From Rugosimonospora africana (lineage in GTDB: Bacteria > Actinomycetota > Actinomycetes > Mycobacteriales > Micromonosporaceae): a stretch of DNA of 64,000 nt. This document shows positions 26,529 to 34,358 of this stretch, piece after piece (the first letter of the stretch is position 1; the number at the start of each line of letters is the position of its first letter). The stretch lies in assembly GCF_016862975.1 (NCBI RefSeq), contig NZ_BONZ01000083.1, positions 1-64,000 on the forward strand. Reading direction: 5' to 3'. The position numbers were made by a program, and so were the translations under genes. The notes below the pieces were generated by a model. That model worked only from the letters and a program-made list of their open reading frames with translations, did no database searches and was not told the DNA's origin.

Positions 26529-28845
26529 CGACGTGGTCCCGCTGGACCGGGGGTGGTCGCTGTGGCGGGTGGCGGTGCTGCGCGGTGCGGGCCTACCCTT
26601 CGAGATCCTCGACGACCTGGCGATGCCGGCACTGCTCGCCGAACCGGCCGGACCGGAGCGCAACGAGGCGATCAGGGCCGGCTGTGCACGCCAGTTCGAC
26701 CTTCTGGTCCGCAACGATCTGCTGCGCGAGGCGGTGGCCTGGCAGAACCCCAACATCGCCGACACCTGGCTCGGTCACTACGCCGACCGGCTCGCCGGCG
26801 GCGGAGCGCCCCGGCTGGCCAACCGTGCCTACCGTGAGAGCGTTCTGGCCCGGTACGCGCAGCGGTACTGCGCGAAGAACGAATCCATCGGATTCTTCGG
26901 CCCGGTCGCCTGGGCCCGTCTCGTCGACGAGCAGGCCGGCCTGCACCAGTCCGGCGGCGGTGGCATCCGGCGCCGCACCGCCTACCTGGAGACCTGGGCG
27001 GTGGCGGCGCTGGCCGGCGTGTTCGAGCGGACGCCCGGGGTGTTCGACACGCTGACCGTCCGGCTCGACGCGGCGACCAGCGTCGCCGGTGACCAACTCC
27101 GGCAGCCGCGCAGGCCGGCGATCACCTGCGACGAGGTGACCCTGGGCATCCTCGCGCAGGTGGACGGGGTCCGCCACGTCGGCGCGGTCCTGGCCGAGGC
27201 CGCAGCCGTCACCGGCAAGGACGCCGATCAGCTGCGGGGGGAGCTGCTTCGCCTGCGCGAGCGCGGCGTCGTGCGGATCGGCTTCCGGGTGCCGCACCAC
27301 CACCGGCCGGACCTGGTGCTGCGTGAGCAGATCGAGAGGCTGCCGAACCCTGCCGTGCGCGATGATCTGCTGGCCAGGCTCGACCGAGTGATCGCGGCCT
27401 GCGCCGCCGCGGCGGCGGCCGGAGGACCGACGGCGGTGGGCTCGGCGCTGCGGGACGTCTCGGCACGCTTCGCCGACGCCGGTTGCGCCGACGCGGACAC
27501 GCCCCGGCACACGCTGTACGGCCGCACGCCGGTCTACCTGGACTGCCGGCGCGACACCGACGTGCGGGTCGGCCCCGATCTGGTCGGGCAACTCGCCGCT
27601 CCGCTCGGCCTGCTGCTCGACAGTGCCCGCTGGCTGACCGGCGAGGTCGCGGACGTGGTCGAGTCCGAACTGCGTCGGGCATACCGCTGGCTGCGGTCGC
27701 GGCGCGGTGAGGTGAGCCTCGCCGACCTCCAGTTCGCCGCCGGCGAGGTCCTGGCCACCGGCGGCCCGGGTGTTCAGGAGATCCGCACCGACTTCCAGCT
27801 GCGGTGGGCGGAGCTGATCCCGGCCACCGACGGGCGGCTGGTACAGCTGTCCGCGGCGCGGCTGCGGCCGATGGCTGACAAGCTGTTCCCGCGCCCGGCG
27901 TCGTTGCGCTGGGCGGCCAGCCGCCAGCACAGCCCGGACCTGCTGCTGTCCCGCTCGCCCGACGGACGCACCCGGTGGGTGCTCGGTGAACTGCACGTCG
28001 CGCTGAATACGGCCGAGAGCCGACTGTTCACCGCGCAGTGCGACGATCCACGGGAGCTCGTCGACGCGACCGGCCGGGACATGGGCCGCGGCCGGGTGGT
28101 GCCCGTGTACCCGCTGGACGCGGCCGGCGCCACCTCCCGGACGTACCCACCGCCGTCGCTGGATCCTCCGGGCCGGTACCGGTACTGGTCCTACGACGGT
28201 GACGACGGCCGGGCGGACGGCGTCCGCAGCGTGCCGAGCACCGCGGTGAGCATTCACGAGGTGGACGGCGTCCTGGTCGGCCGGGCCGACCGGGACGGCT
28301 GGGCGGCACCGGTGCTGGAGTTCTTCGGCGAGTTCCTCACCGCGATCACGGTCAACCTCTTCCAGCCACGTGCGTGCGCACCCCGGTTGCCGCGGGTACT
28401 GCTCGACGACCTGGTGATCTGCCGGGAGAGCTGGAGCGTGCCCGCCGACGAGGTGCCGGTACCCGCCGGCCCGGCCCGCGACCGGGGGTACCAGCGGGTG
28501 CGGGAGTGGGCAGCCGCGTCCGGCATGCCCCGGCACGTCTTCGTCAAGACGCCCGCGGAGCGCAAGCCGTGCTACGTCGACTTCGAGGCTCCGCTGCTGG
28601 TGGGCAATTTCGTCCGCGCGGTGCGCCGCGCGGCGCGGGCCGCACCCGGCGAGCAGGCCGCCATCGACATCACCGAGATGCTGCCGGCGCCCGATCAGCT
28701 CTGGCTGACCGACGCGTCCGGCCACCGCTACACCTCAGAGTTCCGCGTGGTCGCTGTTGACGAACTGGAGACCGGTACGGTGATCAGCCGCGTGGCCGGC
28801 GACGCCTCCGGAGAAAGTCAGGTCCCGCATGACCGATCTTGTTGA
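26518..28845 (+). CDS. Lantibiotic dehydratase (LanB-like) family protein
   Basis: A 775-residue protein of the full-length LanB / Lant_dehydr family. The N-terminal half has the family segments LARYAQRYCAKNESIGFFGPVAW and TPRHTLYGRTPVYLD; the C-terminal half has RLPRVLLDDLVICRESW, PRHVFVKTPAERKPCYVDFEAP and NFVRAVRRA. LanB proteins use glutamyl-tRNA to glutamylate Ser/Thr, and relatives use aminoacyl-tRNA to add residues to peptide ends. There is no precursor peptide and no LanC or elimination partner in the window. The gene lies between PKS-A and PKS-B, overlapping them by 11 and 17 bases, so it is made with them and presumably acts on a carrier-bound intermediate. Function is inferred only; the family call is strong. 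Confidence 0.85.
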   Translation: MARDDVVPLDRGWSLWRVAVLRGAGLPFEILDDLAMPALLAEPAGPERNEAIRAGCARQFDLLVRNDLLREAVAWQNPNIADTWLGHYADRLAGGGAPRLANRAYRESVLARYAQRYCAKNESIGFFGPVAWARLVDEQAGLHQSGGGGIRRRTAYLETWAVAALAGVFERTPGVFDTLTVRLDAATSVAGDQLRQPRRPAITCDEVTLGILAQVDGVRHVGAVLAEAAAVTGKDADQLRGELLRLRERGVVRIGFRVPHHHRPDLVLREQIERLPNPAVRDDLLARLDRVIAACAAAAAAGGPTAVGSALRDVSARFADAGCADADTPRHTLYGRTPVYLDCRRDTDVRVGPDLVGQLAAPLGLLLDSARWLTGEVADVVESELRRAYRWLRSRRGEVSLADLQFAAGEVLATGGPGVQEIRTDFQLRWAELIPATDGRLVQLSAARLRPMADKLFPRPASLRWAASRQHSPDLLLSRSPDGRTRWVLGELHVALNTAESRLFTAQCDDPRELVDATGRDMGRGRVVPVYPLDAAGATSRTYPPPSLDPPGRYRYWSYDGDDGRADGVRSVPSTAVSIHEVDGVLVGRADRDGWAAPVLEFFGEFLTAITVNLFQPRACAPRLPRVLLDDLVICRESWSVPADEVPVPAGPARDRGYQRVREWAAASGMPRHVFVKTPAERKPCYVDFEAPLLVGNFVRAVRRAARAAPGEQAAIDITEMLPAPDQLWLTDASGHRYTSEFRVVAVDELETGTVISRVAGDASGESQVPHDRSC

Positions 28846-31800
28846 GCCCCTCGCCATCATCGGATTCGCCGGCAAGTTCCCCGGCGCCGGCGACACCGCC
28901 GCGCTTTGGCAGCTGCTGCGGGACGGACGTGAGGGACTGCGGACACTCACCGACGAGCAACTGCTCGCGGCCGGGGTGTCTGAGCACGCCCTGCGGGATC
29001 CGAACTACGTCCGGGTCAACGGCGATATCGACGGTCTCGACATGTTCGACGCCCCCTTCTTTCAGATGACTCCGCGGGAGGCGACGATCTGCGATCCGCA
29101 GTTGCGGATCTTCCTGGAGACGGCGCACGCGGCGGTGGAGAACGCGGGATACGACCCGACCTCCTGCAGCGACGTCGGCGTCTACGCCGCGACCGGGCAC
29201 AGCCTGTACATGGATGACCAGATGCACGGGGCCGCGCGGGCGGCGGGCCAACGCGACCTGCTCGCGGGCGTATTCAACTACCCCGACTACGTGGCGACCC
29301 TGGCGTCGTACAAGCTCAACTTCACCGGCCCGAGCATGACCGTGCTGACCGCGTGCTCCAGCTCGCTGTTGACCCTGCACCTGGCCGCCCAGGCGCTCAA
29401 CAGCGGCGAGTGCGAGATGGCGCTGATCGGCGGCACCGAGGTGGAGACGTGGAACCAGGGCTACTTCTGGACCAGCGGTGGGCCGCTGAGCCGCGACGGT
29501 CACTGTCGCCCCTTCGACGCCGGTGCCAGCGGGACGGTCTTCTCCACCGGGGTGGGCGTGGTGGCCCTGAAGCGGCTGGCCGACGCGGTCCGCGACGGTG
29601 ACACCATCCGGGCCGTCGTGCGGGGTACCGCGGTCAACAACGACGGGGCGGACAAGATGGGGTTCAGCGCTCCGAGCGTCTCCGGCCAGACCGCAGTGGT
29701 GACCGAAGCGCTCGCCGTCGCGGGGGTGGACCCCGAGTCCATCGGGTACGTCGAGGCGCACGGAACCGGTACCGCAATGGGCGACCCGATCGAGTTCGCC
29801 GCGCTGACCGAGGCGTTCCGCCGTGCGGCCGGCGGGCGGGCGCTGCCCAGCGGCTACTGTGGGCTGGGATCGGTGAAGGGCAACATCGGCCACCTCGGGC
29901 ATGCGGCGGGTGTGTCATCGCTGATCAAGGTGGCGCTGTGCTTCGACAACGACCTGCTGCCGCCCACCATCAACCTGGACCGACCCAACCCCGGGCTGAC
30001 CCTGGACGACTCACCGTTCGTACTGCTCGCCGAGCCCAGGTCGTGGCCGCGCGTCGCCGGCCAGCCGCGCCGCGCGGGCGTCAATTCCCTGGGGTTCGGC
30101 GGCACTAACGTGCACGCCATCCTGGAGGAGCCGCCGGCACCGGTACCGGCGCCGCACGCTCAGCGGCCTCGTGTGGTCGTGTGGTCAGGCCGGTCCGCCG
30201 CCGCCGAGCAGGCGTACCGCGCCGTGTTGGCCGAGCACCTGACCCGATCCCCGGACGACTTCCCGGCGACCGTCGCCACCCTGCAGGAGGGGCGTACCCG
30301 GCACACGGTGCGGGCCGCGTTGGTGGCCGGGACCGCGGCCGAGGCGGCCAGGGCTCTGACCGGTGCCGAACCCGCCATCCGGTCGGACCGGTCGGCCGGC
30401 CCGCGCCCGGTCGCGTTCCTGTTCCCCGGCCAGGGATCGCAGCACGCCGGCATGGCCGCCGGGCTGTACGGCCGGGATCCGGTGTTCACCGCCGAACTCG
30501 ACCGGGTACACAGCCTGGTCGAGGCTGCGGGAGTGCCCGCCCGGCGAGTCTGGCGGGACGGCACCGACGCGGACCTGTTGGACACTGCGGTGGCGCAGCC
30601 GCTGCTGTTCGCCGTGGAGTACGCGCTGGCGCAGATGTGGCGCTCATGGGGCATCACCGCGTCCGCGCTGCTCGGCCACAGCCTCGGAGAGTTGGTCGCG
30701 GCTGCGGTCGCCGAGATCATTCCGTTGCCGGACGCCGTGGCGATGGCCGTCGCCCGGGGCCGGGCGATGGCGGCGGCACCGCCGGGAGCGATGCTGGCGG
30801 TCAACGCGTCGCTCGCCGAGATCGGCGAGCTGCCGCCTGAGGTCACCGTGGCGGCGTGCAACGGTCCGAAGCAGACGGTGCTCGCCGGTCCGGAGCCGGC
30901 CATCACCGACCTGAGCGCGGCGCTGGCGGGTCGGCGCCTGGCCGGTGTCCGGCTGCGCACGGCCAACGCGTTCCACTCGCCGCTGATGGCCCCGGCCGTA
31001 CGGGAGTTCGCGGCGGGGCTGGACGGGCTGGTGGCCAAGGAGCCGGCGGTGCCGGTGTTCTCGGCGGCGACCGCGGCGCCGCTCACCGCGCACGAGGCGG
31101 GCCAGCCGTCGTTCTGGGCCGACCAGATCCAGCGGCCGGTCATGTTCGCCGCGGCACTCGACGCCCTGGCCGCCGGCCGGGACTGGCTGCTGCTGGAGGT
31201 GGGCCCGGGGCAGGCCCTCACCTCGGTGCTGCGCCGGCACCCGGCAGTGGAGGCGGGCGGGCACGACGTCGTGGCGACCCTGCCGCGCCGGAGCGGTGGG
31301 CCGGAAGCCGACCTGCGCTGCGCCCTGACCGCCCTCGGCGCTCTGTGGGCGGAGGGGCATCGGGTCAATTGGGCGGCGCTGCGCCCCGACGGGCCGCTGC
31401 GCCGGGTACCCGTTCCCGGGTACCAGTACCAGCGACGCCGCTACTGGATCGAGGACGAGCCGTCGCGGGCCGCGACGGGGGGCGCCGGCAGCGGAGACAC
31501 CGCCGCCGCGTCGTCGGTGGCGTCCGAGCCGGACGGCTCGGCGCCCCCGGCCGCCGATGCCGCCTGGTCGCCTACCGATGCATTCAGCGTCCTGGGATGG
31601 GTCGAGCAGCCGGCGCCGCCGGTACCGCCCACCGGGGCCGTCCCGACCGCCGTGCTGCTGCCACCGGACCCGCAGGAGGCGCTGCACCTGGTGCTCTGCT
31701 TGCAGCAGGCGGGCATGCACATCACGCCGGTGCGGTTGGGCGACCAGTTCCGCGACGGCGGGGCCGAGTTCACGGTGCGTGCGGGCGAGACCGAGGACAT

Positions 31801-34261
31801 GCGCCGGGTGCTGCGTGCCATGGCCGAGCGTGGCCGCCCGGCGCAGCGTCTCGTGCATGCCTGGGGGGTGGGCCCCTTTCTGGAGACGGATAGCGCGGGC
31901 ATCGGCGAGCAGCTCGAACTGACCGTCTACAGCCTGCTCGACCTGGTGCAGCAGGGGGCCAGGGCGCACACCGGCACGGTGCCGGAGGTACTGGTGCTGA
32001 CCACCCGGTCGGTCGACGTGTCGGGCGGCGAGCCGCTCGACACGGCCAAGATGACGCTGCACGGGATCGTCCGTACGCTCGCTCTCGAACTGCCGGAGCG
32101 GTCCTGCCGGCTCGTGGACATCGGACCGGGAGTCAGCGAGGACGAACTCGTCGCCGAGCTGTGCCGGGTGGCGGCCGACCCCGTGGTCGCGCTGCGCCGC
32201 GACCGTCGCTGGGTCTCCGCGGAGCGGCCGTACCCGTCCGGCCCGCAGGGGTCGTCGCCGCTGCGTCGTGGCGGCGTGTACCTGATCACCGGTGGCCTGG
32301 GAGGCCTGGGGTTGGAACTGGCCAAAGGCATCGCCCGCGCGGGCCTGCGGCCACGCCTGGCCCTGCTCGGGCGCAGCGCGATCGACCAGGACGGTCCGGC
32401 GGACGGCGGCGACCCCGACGGCCGGATCCGGGCCGGCCTGGCCGAGCTGGCCGCGCTGGGCGCACAGGTGCATCTGTTCGCCGCCGACGTCGCCGACGCG
32501 AGGGCCGTGCGGCGGGTGGTCGACACGGTGACCGCCCGGGTGGGTCCGCTCAACGGTGTCTTCCATCTCGCCGGGGTGCCCGGCGACGGCATGCTCCTGC
32601 TGCGCGACCGCGACGCGGTGCAAACCGTGCTGCGGCCGAAGGTGGCGGGCACGCTCGTGCTGGCGGAGGTGCTCGCCGGCCGCCCGCAGCTGGACTTCTT
32701 CGTCGCGTTCTCCAGCCGGGCCGCGGTCGGGGGCCTGGTCGGCAGCGGCGACTACGCCGCGGCGAACGCCTTCCTCGACGGGTTCGCGGCGACCAGCACG
32801 CTCGCCGAGTGCCGGACCCTGAGTCTGGCGTGGCCGTCCTGGAGCACGGTCGGGATGGCCGCCGCCGGGCCGTCCGCGGCAGCCCGCCCGGCCGACGGCC
32901 CGCGCTGGCACACGGTGCTGACCTGCGACCATCCGTTCCTCGACGAGCACCGCATCGACGGTACGGCGGTACTGCCGGGCACCGGTCAGCTGGACCTGGT
33001 CATGACCGCGCTCGCCGCCGAGTGTCTCGGCGAGGCCGACACGGTGGTACGCCTGCGGGAGGTGGTCCTTCGCCAGCCATTGGTCGTGACCGGACCGCGC
33101 CGGGTGACCATCGCGTTCCAGCCGGCCGAGTCCGGTTGGACCTTCACGTTGAGTACCGAGCCGTCCGAGGGCGGCCCGGGCGTGGTGCACGCGACCGGCT
33201 CGGCGAGCGCGGAGCCGGGTACCGCGCCGACTGTCGATGTGGAGGCTATCCGGGGACGCCTGTCCGATCGCCGTGCGCCGGATCCGCTCAACGCGCCGGG
33301 CCGCCTGTTCACGTTCGGCCCGCGCTGGAACAACACGACCGAACTGAGCTTCCTGCCCGCGGGTGGGCCGGAGAAACTGGTGTCGGTGACCCTGCCGGAT
33401 CAGTTCCGCGCGGACCTCGACGACCATCCGCTGCACCCGGCGCTGTTGGACACCGCGGTGTCCTCGGCACGGGACCCGGAGCGCGACGGCATCTTCCTTC
33501 CGTTCATGTATCAGTCCGTTGTGGTGTACGGGCGGCTGCCGGCCACGTTCGCCAGCCACATCGTCCGGAGGCCGGCGCCGGACGGCCTGATCCTGGCCGA
33601 TATCACGCTGGTGGACGAGGACGGCCGGGTACTGGCAGCGTTCGAGGGCTTCACGATGCGCACGGCGCAGCGGGACTATCTGAAGCAGGCCGAGACGGTG
33701 GCCGGCAGCACGGCGCAGCGGGCGTCCACCCCGGAGGCGACGCGCGTGGCCGCCGGGGACACGGTCGGCGAGGACGCGGGGATCCCGCCCGAGGTGGGTG
33801 TGCGGCTGATGCTGGAGCTGCTGCGCACGCGGCCGCCCCGCCAGGTTGTCGTCCGGCCGTTCCGGCAGGGCCGGCCGGTACCGTTGCCCGCCGCCGCCGC
33901 CGCCGACCGGCCGGTGCCGTTGCCCGTCCCGCCTGCGGCCCCCACGATTCCCGCCGCGGTACCCGCCCCGGCGGTGCCGGCAACGCCGGACGGTTCACCG
34001 ACGCCGGGGGGCACGTCCCCGGGCTCTGGCGGCGACGGTGTCGCCGAGCGGCTGCGCCGGCTGTGGATCTCGGCTCTCGGGGTAGAGGACGTCGCCACCA
34101 CCGACGACTTCTTCGACCTCGGCGGGAACTCGCTGAGCGCGATCGACTTGATGACGCGGATCAGAGTCGAATTCGGTGTGGAGCTGAACATCGCGGCGCT
34201 GTTCGACTACCCGACATTCGACGGGGTGACCGAGATGCTGCGCGGCCAGTTGAGGACCTGA
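28829..34261 (+). CDS. PKS-B: KS-AT-KR-DH-ACP
   Basis: An 1810-residue polyketide synthase module. The KS has TACSSSL (Cys about 176), HGTGT and GNIGH. The AT is intact, with GQGSQHAGMAAGL and GHSLGE (Ser about 618); its specificity segment NAFHSPLM has the F-H pattern of malonyl-CoA rather than the S-H of methylmalonyl. A KR (ITGGLGGLGLELAK; Tyr in DYAAAN about 1309) is followed by a DH (EHRIDGTAVLP, His about 1373; Asp in HPALLDTA about 1541) and an ACP (GGNSL, Ser about 1768). Like PKS-A it has KR before DH, so a module cycle should give an alpha,beta-unsaturated unit. No thioesterase domain is present at the C-terminus. It ends the 17 kb operon. Confidence 0.94.
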   Translation: MTDLVEPLAIIGFAGKFPGAGDTAALWQLLRDGREGLRTLTDEQLLAAGVSEHALRDPNYVRVNGDIDGLDMFDAPFFQMTPREATICDPQLRIFLETAHAAVENAGYDPTSCSDVGVYAATGHSLYMDDQMHGAARAAGQRDLLAGVFNYPDYVATLASYKLNFTGPSMTVLTACSSSLLTLHLAAQALNSGECEMALIGGTEVETWNQGYFWTSGGPLSRDGHCRPFDAGASGTVFSTGVGVVALKRLADAVRDGDTIRAVVRGTAVNNDGADKMGFSAPSVSGQTAVVTEALAVAGVDPESIGYVEAHGTGTAMGDPIEFAALTEAFRRAAGGRALPSGYCGLGSVKGNIGHLGHAAGVSSLIKVALCFDNDLLPPTINLDRPNPGLTLDDSPFVLLAEPRSWPRVAGQPRRAGVNSLGFGGTNVHAILEEPPAPVPAPHAQRPRVVVWSGRSAAAEQAYRAVLAEHLTRSPDDFPATVATLQEGRTRHTVRAALVAGTAAEAARALTGAEPAIRSDRSAGPRPVAFLFPGQGSQHAGMAAGLYGRDPVFTAELDRVHSLVEAAGVPARRVWRDGTDADLLDTAVAQPLLFAVEYALAQMWRSWGITASALLGHSLGELVAAAVAEIIPLPDAVAMAVARGRAMAAAPPGAMLAVNASLAEIGELPPEVTVAACNGPKQTVLAGPEPAITDLSAALAGRRLAGVRLRTANAFHSPLMAPAVREFAAGLDGLVAKEPAVPVFSAATAAPLTAHEAGQPSFWADQIQRPVMFAAALDALAAGRDWLLLEVGPGQALTSVLRRHPAVEAGGHDVVATLPRRSGGPEADLRCALTALGALWAEGHRVNWAALRPDGPLRRVPVPGYQYQRRRYWIEDEPSRAATGGAGSGDTAAASSVASEPDGSAPPAADAAWSPTDAFSVLGWVEQPAPPVPPTGAVPTAVLLPPDPQEALHLVLCLQQAGMHITPVRLGDQFRDGGAEFTVRAGETEDMRRVLRAMAERGRPAQRLVHAWGVGPFLETDSAGIGEQLELTVYSLLDLVQQGARAHTGTVPEVLVLTTRSVDVSGGEPLDTAKMTLHGIVRTLALELPERSCRLVDIGPGVSEDELVAELCRVAADPVVALRRDRRWVSAERPYPSGPQGSSPLRRGGVYLITGGLGGLGLELAKGIARAGLRPRLALLGRSAIDQDGPADGGDPDGRIRAGLAELAALGAQVHLFAADVADARAVRRVVDTVTARVGPLNGVFHLAGVPGDGMLLLRDRDAVQTVLRPKVAGTLVLAEVLAGRPQLDFFVAFSSRAAVGGLVGSGDYAAANAFLDGFAATSTLAECRTLSLAWPSWSTVGMAAAGPSAAARPADGPRWHTVLTCDHPFLDEHRIDGTAVLPGTGQLDLVMTALAAECLGEADTVVRLREVVLRQPLVVTGPRRVTIAFQPAESGWTFTLSTEPSEGGPGVVHATGSASAEPGTAPTVDVEAIRGRLSDRRAPDPLNAPGRLFTFGPRWNNTTELSFLPAGGPEKLVSVTLPDQFRADLDDHPLHPALLDTAVSSARDPERDGIFLPFMYQSVVVYGRLPATFASHIVRRPAPDGLILADITLVDEDGRVLAAFEGFTMRTAQRDYLKQAETVAGSTAQRASTPEATRVAAGDTVGEDAGIPPEVGVRLMLELLRTRPPRQVVVRPFRQGRPVPLPAAAAADRPVPLPVPPAAPTIPAAVPAPAVPATPDGSPTPGGTSPGSGGDGVAERLRRLWISALGVEDVATTDDFFDLGGNSLSAIDLMTRIRVEFGVELNIAALFDYPTFDGVTEMLRGQLRT

Positions 34262-34358
34262 TCGTCGGAGCCGGCGCCGGCGGCCGGACGCGGGGTCAGC
34301 GACGCCTCCGGGATCGGCCGTCGGCGCCGGCCCCGACGCGACGGTCGGTCGACGATCA
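34259..34358. terminator. Large dyad, candidate bidirectional terminator
   Basis: Nine-base arms TGATCGTCG (34259-34267) and CGACGATCA (34350-34358) flank further GC-rich complementary stretches (CCGGCGCCGGC near both ends). The two arms contain the stop codons of PKS-B and of the convergent E1 beta-E2 gene, so the hairpin spans exactly the gap between two converging operons. Confidence 0.45.

Noticed and set aside
26518-28845. Considered as part of a lanthipeptide cluster
   Set aside because: There is no precursor peptide, LanC cyclase or protease in the window, and the gene is overlapped on both sides by PKS genes.
30644-33559. A 971-codon open frame on the - strand across PKS-B
   Set aside because: It is antisense to clear AT, KR and DH motifs, is rich in Arg/Gln/His and has no recognised family.
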